Assembly: GCA_938008005.1 (NCBI GenBank)
Contig: CALLLZ010000384.1
Location: forward strand, 1-8,821
Source: an uncultured Marinicella sp.
GTDB lineage: Bacteria > Pseudomonadota > Gammaproteobacteria > Xanthomonadales > Marinicellaceae
Length of the DNA: 8,821 nt
Reading direction: 5' to 3'
Shown here: positions 1-6,066 of the stretch, in pieces
Layout of the letters: every line of letters starts with the position of its first letter
How positions within the stretch are numbered: position 1 is the stretch's first letter
Translations under genes and position numbers: made by a program
The notes under the pieces: model-generated
Told to the model about the DNA's origin: nothing
The model's database searches: none
The model's input: the letters and a program-made list of their open reading frames with translations, nothing else

Positions 1-1118
1 GTCCCAGTGACTTAGGGCGTTCTCGCGAAGGTTTTATTGAAATCATAGAAATGGGTGAACTGACAGGAGAGGCCGCTGCTTTTGTTAACCAAGGAAATGT
101 AGGCGTCCCTGATAACTGCGCTGGGATTGAAGCAGCCTGGCAAAGCAATGGGATTTGGGATGTGGCATCTGGTGCTGATTTAAATGAGAATATTAACCCC
201 AGCACAGGTGGTTTAATGGCCGAGGCCAACCTGATCAATGTGGCCGAAGGTATTAATTTTCCTATACCTACTGTGGCTTTAAGTGACTTTTTTGCCGATG
301 GCAGCATAGCACATACTGATCCAGGTGATATTAGCTTGTCTTTGAACGCTGCTGAACCCCAAGCCACTGTAATCACCGATGATAAAACATATCAACTGGC
401 TTTTGATTCTGGTATTGATGCAGTCAGTGCGGTACTGATGACTGAGAAACTGACAGGTTCATTCGCCATTGATAGCGTGGTAGCAGGTAAGAGTCAAGCC
501 ATGTTTATTCAGCCAACACGACGGTTTTACATCGGTGAACAAGGCAATAACAATCAGCCTCCCTATAACCAGATGAATGATCAAAATATGATTTGTTCTC
601 TATTAGGATCAACAGGAGAAGTCAGTCCATATGGTGGTACTTTGGTCAGTGCTGCTTTTTGGAGTCGCGACTCACAATTAAATTTTGTCACTGATGCACC
701 CACACCATGTCGGCCACCACCAGGAGGGTTTAGGAATCTACCCGGTATTTGTGACAATGTTTCAGTTTGGGAAATTAGACCCGAAGGCACAAACATTCCA
801 TCAAATTCAGCACTCACTGGTTCAAACAATTCATTTTTGTCTTTAGTAACTTTTGCGGAAAATGGTTTTTTTAACATGAACTTTATTAATACCAGGCCTT
901 TGTTAGCTAACGATATCAACACCAACGAAGAAGTACAACTGATTGGCCTGCCTGTTATTGGCATCACCTTACAGCAAGCCACGAATGCAAATGCTGGAGC
1001 AGGCTTATTAGCTCAATACGGTGCCAGCCAACGTATTATGTCTAGCGTAAGAGTGTTTGAACAAACTGAATCACTTAATTACGAACCAGTCACCACATCA
1101 ACTCAAGTATGCAAATGA
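1..1118 (+). CDS. 3' part of a large, probably exported protein of unknown function (5' end outside window)
   Basis: The frame is open from the first complete codon (base 3) and reads PSDLGRSREGFIEIIEMGEL, so the ATG at 51 is an internal methionine and the gene starts upstream of the window; 371 residues are visible. The visible part has no membrane span and is rich in Asn, Ser, Thr, Gly and Ala, with many short beta-prone hydrophobic stretches. It has a few scattered cysteines (DNC, MICS, PCRP, GICD) and ends in VCK. This composition fits a secreted or surface protein, but the signal peptide would lie outside the window. I do not recognise the family. The SREGFIEIIEMG segment looks like a conserved block and would be a good search seed. 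The gene is followed by a 171-bp gap of hairpins ending in an intrinsic terminator, so it is probably the last gene of its transcript. I am sure it is coding and unsure of the function. Confidence 0.8.
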   Translation, partial: PSDLGRSREGFIEIIEMGELTGEAAAFVNQGNVGVPDNCAGIEAAWQSNGIWDVASGADLNENINPSTGGLMAEANLINVAEGINFPIPTVALSDFFADGSIAHTDPGDISLSLNAAEPQATVITDDKTYQLAFDSGIDAVSAVLMTEKLTGSFAIDSVVAGKSQAMFIQPTRRFYIGEQGNNNQPPYNQMNDQNMICSLLGSTGEVSPYGGTLVSAAFWSRDSQLNFVTDAPTPCRPPPGGFRNLPGICDNVSVWEIRPEGTNIPSNSALTGSNNSFLSLVTFAENGFFNMNFINTRPLLANDINTNEEVQLIGLPVIGITLQQATNANAGAGLLAQYGASQRIMSSVRVFEQTESLNYEPVTTSTQVCK

Positions 1119-1171
1119 TCGAGCACAATTAATGAAATTGATGAAGTTTTTCAGATTTTAAAAAAGCGAAA

Positions 1172-1219
1172 TGGGCCCCTTAAACGTCGGCCCAAACAAA
1201 CCAAAACTTTGTTTTGGTT
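1172..1219 (+). repeat. Two consecutive inverted repeats between genes
   Basis: Downstream of the first gene, TGGGCC (1172-1177) pairs with GGCCCA (1189-1194) around an 11-nt loop. A perfect 9-bp inverted repeat, AACCAAAAC/GTTTTGGTT (1199-1207 and 1211-1219), follows with a 3-nt TTT loop. Together with the terminator at 1226-1260 this makes three stem-loops in under 90 bases. They may protect the 3' end of the upstream mRNA or form part of a small RNA; the sequence does not decide. Confidence 0.5.
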
Positions 1220-1225
1220 ACCTCG

Positions 1226-1260
1226 ATGGACTTGCAATCACTTTGTAAGTCCATTTTTTT
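1226..1260 (+). terminator. Intrinsic (Rho-independent) terminator
   Basis: A 12-bp stem, ATGGACTTGCAA against TTGTAAGTCCAT with one G-U pair, and a 5-nt loop (TCACT) is followed directly by a run of T (1254-1260). It should end transcription of the upstream partial gene and isolates the secreted-protein gene at 1290. Confidence 0.85.
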
Positions 1261-1289
1261 AACAACACAACCTAACGAAATACAAACCT

Positions 1290-1940
1290 ATGAAAAAAAA
1301 CAACTTAAAACCATTGTTGGTCTTTTTAACCTTGTGCCTGGTTAACTCAGCTTCAGCTCAACCCAATCTTGAGTTACGAAAAACCTTACTCCAATGCACT
1401 GGAGCCGAATTAACAAATTTAGAGCATGGTTATGTTAAGGACTATCAGGTTACAGAAGGCTTAAGTAGCAGCTCTTACTCTGGATTCATTGAACGTACAC
1501 CTGCAACGGTCACTCACGGCTGCTTTGTGGGAGAGTTGGCATCACAACAATGCGTGGTGATGAACGTCAATACTGACGAATATGAAGCCATGGGCAATTG
1601 GAATGACTGGCAAATGCAATGTGTTTATTCCGACCGACCACAAGAAGGTGCTATTGAGAGTAAAGATTCTTACCCATACAAAGCAGATTACATTTCATTG
1701 AAAAACATGTTGTATAAATGCGGTCATGACCAAGGTGATCAATATCCATGTCACGAAGGTAGTAACAGCACCCGTTCTGGGATATATCAGAAACAATATT
1801 TACAAGACAAAACCATGCTCAGCGTTTGTGCAAACACTGCTTGGGACGCGCCACCAGAAGGACAGTATGTTTACTGTCAATATTACAATAAAAAGAGCAA
1901 GAAAAGCTTATTTGGCTTTGAGTTCTTACAAGAAAAATAA
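1290..1940 (+). CDS. Secreted eight-cysteine protein of unknown function
   Basis: The 216-residue product starts with a clear Sec signal peptide: a Lys-rich start (MKKNNLK), a hydrophobic core (residues 8-18) and an A-S-A cleavage motif at 21-23, giving a mature protein from about Gln24. The mature part has no membrane span and carries eight cysteines (36, 78, 88, 111, 144, 154, 180, 196), suggesting four disulfides in a periplasmic or extracellular protein. The two halves look weakly alike: LELRKTLLQC (27-36) resembles ISLKNMLYKC (135-144), and QMQCVYS resembles VYCQYYN, each near the end of its half, so an old internal duplication is possible. No catalytic motif is visible. There is no good ribosome-binding site before the ATG, but the signal peptide begins exactly there, which supports the start. 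It appears monocistronic, between the terminator at 1226-1260 and the hairpin at 1974-2003. I do not recognise the family. Confidence 0.85.
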   Translation: MKKNNLKPLLVFLTLCLVNSASAQPNLELRKTLLQCTGAELTNLEHGYVKDYQVTEGLSSSSYSGFIERTPATVTHGCFVGELASQQCVVMNVNTDEYEAMGNWNDWQMQCVYSDRPQEGAIESKDSYPYKADYISLKNMLYKCGHDQGDQYPCHEGSNSTRSGIYQKQYLQDKTMLSVCANTAWDAPPEGQYVYCQYYNKKSKKSLFGFEFLQEK

Positions 1941-1973
1941 TCCAGTAACGTATTAGGCTGCCGGGTTAATAGC

Positions 1974-2003
1974 TGGATTGGGTGGGTTTCTCTATCCAAT
2001 CCA
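1974..2003 (+). terminator. Hairpin after the secreted-protein gene, possible weak terminator
   Basis: TGGATTGG (1974-1981) pairs perfectly with CCAATCCA (1996-2003) around a 14-nt loop. No T tract follows, so it is not a textbook intrinsic terminator. It may mark the 3' end of the preceding transcript or only stabilise it. Confidence 0.35.
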
Positions 2004-2045
2004 CTGCTTGAATATTACCTTAAGGACTTTTAACTGTCACATAAC

Positions 2046-2101
2046 TTGTCACCAAACATTCATCCATCTATGACACCCATGTCATAAAAATACCATAAAA
2101 T
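2046..2101 (+). promoter_or_regulatory. Putative PhoB-type promoter of the PAP2-glycosyltransferase operon
   Basis: Four 7-bp blocks occur at exact 11-bp steps: TTGTCAC (2046), CATTCAT (2057), CTATGAC (2068) and ATGTCAT (2079). The first and last are close to the Pho box half-site CTGTCAT; the middle two are degenerate. After the last block come 10 nt and a -10-like TAAAAT (2096-2101). This is the layout of PhoB-activated promoters, where the box replaces the -35 and sits about 10 nt from the -10. An extra CTGTCAC lies at 2034-2040, out of phase by one base. No good -35 is present at the usual distance, which fits activator dependence. An alternative reading is the perfect inverted repeat TATGACA/TGTCATA at 2069-2086, which would suit a dimeric repressor. 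Confidence 0.45.
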
Positions 2102-2130
2102 CTCGATTATCCAAAGTAAAGGAGATTCTT

Positions 2131-2646
2131 ATGAAACCCTTAGATTTGATTCAGTCGGTCGATACATCCCTGATTGATAAGCTGTTTTCGGCTAAAAGAT
2201 ATCAACAAATCAGCCCTTTTTGTCGACGTATATCTACCATGGGTGATGGCTTACTTTACTTAATCATAGGTATCAGTTCACTTTTAATCAATGGTTATGA
2301 TCACTGGTACTTCTGGGCTCTTCTCCTCGCTTTCGTTATTGAAAGACCCAGTTATTATGTGTTAAAAAATTCCTTAAAGAGAAATCGTCCATTCAAGATA
2401 ATGGCTATCAAAAACCAAATAACACCTTCTGATCAATTCAGCTTTCCTTCTGGTCACACTTCCGCAGCCTTTCTTTTCGCTGTCATCAGTGCAACAGCCA
2501 TTCCTGTTTTATGGGCTCCACTGATTTTATGGGCAACAACAGTTGGCTTTTCTCGTGTGGTATTGGGTGTTCATTACCCCACTGATATATTGGTAGGAGC
2601 TTTAATGGGCATTGGTTTAGCCCAACTCAGCCTGATCATGCTTTGA
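2131..2646 (+). CDS. PAP2-family membrane phosphatase
   Basis: This 171-residue membrane protein has all three catalytic blocks of the PAP2 superfamily: K79-x6-R86-P87, P106-S107-G108-H109, and S141-R142-x5-H148-x3-D152. In the family, His148 is the nucleophile supported by Asp152, and His109 is the acid that releases the alcohol. Hydrophobic segments lie at about 41-54, 60-70, 112-138 and 153-170, and a GDG motif stands at 38-40, as in compact bacterial PAP2 proteins. Members remove phosphate from lipid phosphates such as phosphatidate, phosphatidylglycerol phosphate or undecaprenyl pyrophosphate; the substrate here cannot be read from sequence. A strong ribosome-binding site (AAAGGAG, 6 nt before the ATG) fixes the start. 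The glycosyltransferase gene follows after 35 bp, so the two are very probably one operon, which hints at supplying a dephosphorylated lipid acceptor. The promoter upstream looks PhoB-like. Confidence 0.93.
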   Translation: MKPLDLIQSVDTSLIDKLFSAKRYQQISPFCRRISTMGDGLLYLIIGISSLLINGYDHWYFWALLLAFVIERPSYYVLKNSLKRNRPFKIMAIKNQITPSDQFSFPSGHTSAAFLFAVISATAIPVLWAPLILWATTVGFSRVVLGVHYPTDILVGALMGIGLAQLSLIML

Positions 2647-2681
2647 GAGGTTTCACTTAATCATACTAAGGTTCCAAAACC

Positions 2682-3716
2682 ATGAAAATTTTGTATGGCG
2701 TTCAAGGCACCGGAAATGGTCACATAACTCGAGCACGTGTTATGGCCAAAGCCTTACAAGAACAAAATATAGAAGTTGATTATTTATTCTCTGGGCGATC
2801 TACCCATCAATATTTTGACATGCAGCGCTTTTCCCATGCTATTTATAAGCGAGGACTGACCTTTGAAATTATAGACGGCCAAATAAAATTTTTTAAAACA
2901 TTGATCAAAAACAACTTATTAACTTTCAACCGCGAAGTTTCGAATTGTGATTTAAGCAACTATGATTGTGTTTTATGTGATTTTGAACCAATCACAGCTT
3001 GGGCTGCAAAAAAGCATGACATACCTATCCTTGGGATTGGTCATCAATACGTATTTGATTATGAGGTACCCAAACAAAAGACCAACTGGTTAAACCAAAA
3101 AATATTACATCAGTTTGCTCCTACCAAGCATGTCATGCCACTTCATTGGCATCATTTCAATGCCCCGATTGCGCCCCCAATAATTGAAAATTTTGAACCT
3201 ATAAAACAAGCAAACAGTGATCATGTATTGGTTTATTTACCTTTTGAAAATCAACAAAAAGCAGTCAACTTATTACAACAGATCACCTCCCACAAATTTA
3301 TTATTTATACGCCTGACAAACCAGTCATACAAACACAAAATGTGGTTGCTAAGACCTTGTCGAGGCAAGGTTTCCAACAAGATCTCCACAGTTGCGACGC
3401 AGTGATTGCAAATGCAGGATTTGAATTGAGCTCCGAAGCCATTAATTTAGGTAAAAAGCTCTTAGTCAGACCGCTGAAAGGGCAATATCAACAGCATGCC
3501 AATGCACTGGCTCTTGACACACTTAAATATGGTCATATCATGAACGAAATTACTATCAAGAATATTCAAAAATTTTTAGTCAGTGAAAAGCGTGTCAAAA
3601 TACAATTTCCTGATGTAGCGAATCATATAGTCAGCTGGCTCAATGCTGGTTTTCCAACCCGCAATAACGATTGGTATCAATCACTTTGGAATAAAGTAAC
3701 AGTCATTAGAAATTAA
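2682..3716 (+). CDS. GT-B glycosyltransferase of the MJ1255/VC2487 (TIGR00661) type
   Basis: The 344-residue protein opens with MKILYGVQGTGNGHITRA; the GTGNGH motif (9-14) followed by T-R-A is the N-terminal signature of this family. D100-F101-E102-P103 is another typical block. The C-terminal half carries the nucleotide-sugar binding region, with NAGFELSSEA (244-253) then GQYQQHAN (267-274), laid out as in GT28-like enzymes (MurG, MGDG synthase). It is soluble or membrane-associated, with no signal peptide or membrane span. Length agrees with the family. Donor and acceptor are not established for these proteins as far as I know. Coupling to an upstream PAP2 phosphatase (35-bp gap, AAGG at 2668-2671 as a weak ribosome-binding site) suggests a lipid acceptor such as diacylglycerol, but a polyprenyl or cell-envelope acceptor is also possible. 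No terminator follows the stop codon. Confidence 0.88.
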   Translation: MKILYGVQGTGNGHITRARVMAKALQEQNIEVDYLFSGRSTHQYFDMQRFSHAIYKRGLTFEIIDGQIKFFKTLIKNNLLTFNREVSNCDLSNYDCVLCDFEPITAWAAKKHDIPILGIGHQYVFDYEVPKQKTNWLNQKILHQFAPTKHVMPLHWHHFNAPIAPPIIENFEPIKQANSDHVLVYLPFENQQKAVNLLQQITSHKFIIYTPDKPVIQTQNVVAKTLSRQGFQQDLHSCDAVIANAGFELSSEAINLGKKLLVRPLKGQYQQHANALALDTLKYGHIMNEITIKNIQKFLVSEKRVKIQFPDVANHIVSWLNAGFPTRNNDWYQSLWNKVTVIRN

Positions 3717-3758
3717 AATTTAAAGAAATCATAATTCATTGATATGTCTTTGTTTCGC

Positions 3759-3786
3759 TTTACATGTCACCAAAACTTAATAAAAT
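3759..3786 (+). promoter_or_regulatory. Predicted promoter of the small membrane-protein gene
   Basis: TTTACA (3759-3764) and TAAAAT (3781-3786), 16 bp apart, each match the sigma-70 consensus at 5 of 6 positions. The segment also contains ATGTCAC (3764-3770), exactly 10 nt before the TAAAAT, as in the PAP2 promoter. Over the 25 bases starting at CATGTCA the two promoters agree at about 18-19 positions. No convincing second half-site lies 11 bp upstream, so PhoB control is uncertain here. Confidence 0.45.
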
Positions 3787-3849
3787 CGCCATAAACATTT
3801 AACCTGAAACAACTACACTGATGCACATTTATATAGTTCAGAAAACTTT

Positions 3850-4209
3850 ATGTATCGCACTCAATTAATTAATTTGCTCCGGGAATTTTGTTTGATTTCA
3901 AACAAACACCACAGCTTTCAAAGACTTTTGAATAATACCGATTATAGAAACCATTCTCTCTCGGTCGCAATTACAGAAAACAACAGCAAGAAAATGTCAG
4001 TTTTAGTCGATCAAATTAAAACCATTGGTGATCTGTTAAACCACCAGTTTGATGTAGAACTAACCAACAAAGTACAACTAAAATCACTGAAAAAGCAACG
4101 TTTTGGTCAAATAGCTTTGGCTCTCTCAGGGCTTTTATTTATCGCCACGTCCGTGGCTATAGTTGAAGAAATCAAACATCAAAGGAACAACACCCATCAA
4201 ACCGACTGA
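3850..4209 (+). CDS. Small protein with one C-terminal membrane span, function unknown
   Basis: The 119-residue product has a polar, probably helical N-terminal part (1-84) and a single hydrophobic segment at about 85-105 (FGQIALALSGLLFIATSVAI). A basic cluster (KSLKKQR, 78-84) precedes the span, which by the positive-inside rule places the N-terminal part in the cytoplasm and leaves a short polar tail outside. There is no signal peptide and no motif I recognise. The promoter at 3759-3786 gives it a possible transcript of its own, although read-through from the glycosyltransferase is also possible because no terminator lies between. The ribosome-binding site is poor. The last 13 bp overlap the 3' end of the convergent olsF-like gene. 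Its place between two lipid-type enzymes suggests a membrane-linked accessory role, which is only inference. Codon use and length support a real gene. Confidence 0.65.
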   Translation: MYRTQLINLLREFCLISNKHHSFQRLLNNTDYRNHSLSVAITENNSKKMSVLVDQIKTIGDLLNHQFDVELTNKVQLKSLKKQRFGQIALALSGLLFIATSVAIVEEIKHQRNNTHQTD

Positions 4210-5915
4210 CCCTCTCCTTTAAATGCCTGCAGAATATACTTGGCTTTCTTTTGTGATTTCATCTCTTCCAACTCCAACCAAATCAATCCATCTACACAAT
4301 GATTAAAAGTAGGATCCGTGGCAAAGTTAATAAAACCTACTCCACCTTGTTGACACAAATCAGTGTATTGTTTAAATAACACCGGCAACTTAACTCCTGC
4401 CTCTCGCATGGCTTTTAAAAGCAGTTTTTGTGCCAATTTTTGTTCTACTTTATTAACCAAAGGTCCAAACTCATATGGATGATGAGCCTCTGCAGCCGGT
4501 ACAGAACTTGGTCGTGGATAATATGTAGCATAATGGTTAACCATTTGATTCAAAATTTCTGCTGGATAATTACCTGGAATAGTAACGGCACCAAATAAAT
4601 ATTTAATTCCTGGATGTGCGCGCAATACAGCACCAATCCCATACCATAAATATTCCAAACCACGCAGCCCCCAATACTTAGGTTGCACAAAACTTCGGCC
4701 CAATTCTAAAGTAACATTGGCTTTCGCCTTAAAACCAGAGTCAAATTGGTACAACGCTGAACAGTACAAGCCAGATAAGCCATGTTGTTGAACGATTTCT
4801 CCACAAAAACCTAAGCGGTAAGCACCTACTACCTCTAACTCTTTGTCATTCCATAACAACAAATGTTTGTAATATAAGTCATAGGAATCTAAATCAACTT
4901 GTGCCCCTGTTCCCTCATTAACCATCCTGAAAGACAATTCTCGTAGCCTACCTATTTCCTGTATCAATAATGAGTCAGGTTGATAGTCCATCAGAAAAAT
5001 TCGCATCCCGTCTTGAGTTACACCAATCGGCGTCATTTGTTTTATCTCAGCATGTAATCGTCTGCTCTGTACCGGGTGAGCTATTGATGCAGTGGTTTTA
5101 AATTGACTGCGTTTTTTAGATAAGCCAAATAAGTGTTTTTTAAATTTCTTGGCCAAAACTTTTCGTTTTAATCCCAGCTGCTGCCAATGACCAGGTTCAA
5201 TCAAATCACCCGCTATGAACTCGATGACATTGTGTTTTTGCTTATACATTTCATGGATCAACATTAAAGTACTCAGTGGTTTGTATATCATTGAAGCCGC
5301 ATAAAAAGTAGCTGAATTTCGCGAGTCTATAAATATGGGTGATATTGGTGTTTGGTTGTGCTCAGCTATCTTGATAAAACCAGATTTCCAGGTACCATCT
5401 TTGATCCCTTTAGCGGTGATTCTCGACACCTCCCCTGCTGGAAAAATGATCACAGCTTGCTTTTGCTGTAGTGCATTGTTGATGTTATTGATGTTATTCT
5501 TATGATGGGCTTTGCGGCTGATGTTATCAACTGGTAGAAATAATTCTTTGATCGGCTCTATGGTTGATAATAATGGAGTTGCTATGATCTTAACGTCAGG
5601 CCTGATTCCATAAATCATTCGCATTAAAGCCAAACCATCCAATGAACCAATCGGATGATTAGCAACAATCATCAAACGCCCTTCGGCTGGAATTTTGGTT
5701 AAGTGATGATTGGATATTTTATAGCCAAAATCAAATTCTTTAAGAATCGCTTCTAAAAATAAAAAGTTCTTTAAGTGTTGATTGGAAGTAATAAAAGCAT
5801 TGATTTCTTCGGTATGTAAAATTTTTTCTAACAATTTAAATAATTTTTTATACTTGACCAATTTAGGTGCCAATTCAGGATAATGAGTTTGAATGCTTTT
5901 TTGAATATCCAACAT
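4197..5915 (-). CDS. olsF: Bifunctional ornithine-lipid acyltransferase (OlsF-like; PlsC domain plus GNAT/OlsB-like domain)
   Basis: The 572-residue protein is a two-domain fusion. The N-terminal half is a lysophospholipid-acyltransferase (PlsC-like) domain, with the catalytic block N86-H87-P-I-G-S-L-D93-G and the acceptor-site block FPAGEVSR (158-165). The C-terminal half is a COG3176/OlsB-type N-acyltransferase of GNAT fold, with VVGAYRLG (362-369) and LELGRSFVQPKYW (403-415) followed by YLFGAVTIPG. In characterised OlsF enzymes the C-terminal domain joins a 3-hydroxyacyl chain to ornithine and the N-terminal domain esterifies the product, giving phosphorus-free ornithine lipid at the inner membrane. 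In several bacteria this is induced by phosphate starvation. The spacing H-x5-D differs from the H-x4-D of classic PlsC but, as I recall, is usual in this family. The ATG at 5915 has GCAGG upstream at a somewhat long distance. The gene diverges from DUF47-pit and converges on the 3850 gene with a 13-bp overlap. A plain phospholipid acyltransferase role is a less likely alternative. Confidence 0.85.
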   Translation of the reverse strand: MLDIQKSIQTHYPELAPKLVKYKKLFKLLEKILHTEEINAFITSNQHLKNFLFLEAILKEFDFGYKISNHHLTKIPAEGRLMIVANHPIGSLDGLALMRMIYGIRPDVKIIATPLLSTIEPIKELFLPVDNISRKAHHKNNINNINNALQQKQAVIIFPAGEVSRITAKGIKDGTWKSGFIKIAEHNQTPISPIFIDSRNSATFYAASMIYKPLSTLMLIHEMYKQKHNVIEFIAGDLIEPGHWQQLGLKRKVLAKKFKKHLFGLSKKRSQFKTTASIAHPVQSRRLHAEIKQMTPIGVTQDGMRIFLMDYQPDSLLIQEIGRLRELSFRMVNEGTGAQVDLDSYDLYYKHLLLWNDKELEVVGAYRLGFCGEIVQQHGLSGLYCSALYQFDSGFKAKANVTLELGRSFVQPKYWGLRGLEYLWYGIGAVLRAHPGIKYLFGAVTIPGNYPAEILNQMVNHYATYYPRPSSVPAAEAHHPYEFGPLVNKVEQKLAQKLLLKAMREAGVKLPVLFKQYTDLCQQGGVGFINFATDPTFNHCVDGLIWLELEEMKSQKKAKYILQAFKGEGQSV

Positions 5916-5937
5916 CTATAATGCCTGCAAATCAATC

Positions 5938-5993
5938 ATTTTATAAGCTAGGTTTTAAGGAAATGTGACAGTTATGTTATCAATTGATGACAT
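5938..5993 (-). promoter_or_regulatory. Putative PhoB-type promoter of the olsF-like gene
   Basis: Reading the minus strand, four 7-bp blocks follow at 11-bp steps: ATGTCAT (5993-5987), TGATAAC (5982-5976), CTGTCAC (5971-5965) and CCTTAAA (5960-5954). Then come 10 nt and TAAAAT (5943-5938). The first and third are near-perfect Pho box half-sites; the second and fourth match at only 3 of 7. The architecture copies that of the PAP2 promoter, and TAACTGTCACAT is shared exactly with 2031-2042. Predicted initiation near 5931 leaves a short leader before the ATG at 5915. The same array lies about 40-90 bp upstream of the DUF47-pit -10 box and could affect that operon too. Confidence 0.42.
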
Positions 5994-6030
5994 CGCAACA
6001 TTTTCACTCAAAACTTCTTTACTAGACAGG

Positions 6031-6036
6031 TATAAT
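6031..6036 (+). promoter_or_regulatory. Predicted -10 box of the DUF47-pit operon
   Basis: TATAAT is a perfect -10 hexamer, 30 bp before the chosen ATG at 6067. No good -35 lies 16-18 bp upstream. A weak Shine-Dalgarno AGGG (6057-6060) follows, 6 nt before the ATG. The box falls inside the longer open frame beginning at 5965, which argues against that longer start. Confidence 0.5.
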
Positions 6037-6066
6037 GTTCAACATTTAATATCAACAGGGTTATTT

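Noticed and set aside
581..982. 133-codon open frame on the minus strand
   Set aside because: It lies fully inside the plus-strand partial gene, which is open without interruption. The minus frame has no signal, motif or ribosome-binding site.
1726..1956. 76-codon plus-strand frame overlapping the secreted-protein gene
   Set aside because: It is out of frame with the signal-peptide gene that covers it, and its predicted protein has no domain character.
2034..2052. CTGTCAC and TTGTCAC as a standard two-half-site Pho box
   Set aside because: The two repeats are 12 bp apart instead of 11, so I kept only the second as part of the phased array.
3217..3405. 62-codon frame inside the glycosyltransferase gene
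   Set aside because: It overlaps conserved glycosyltransferase sequence in another frame and has no translation signal of its own.
6001..6036. Pho box directly driving the DUF47-pit promoter
   Set aside because: TTTTCAC at 6001-6007 is not in 11-bp phase with the -10 at 6031, and no second half-site is present.
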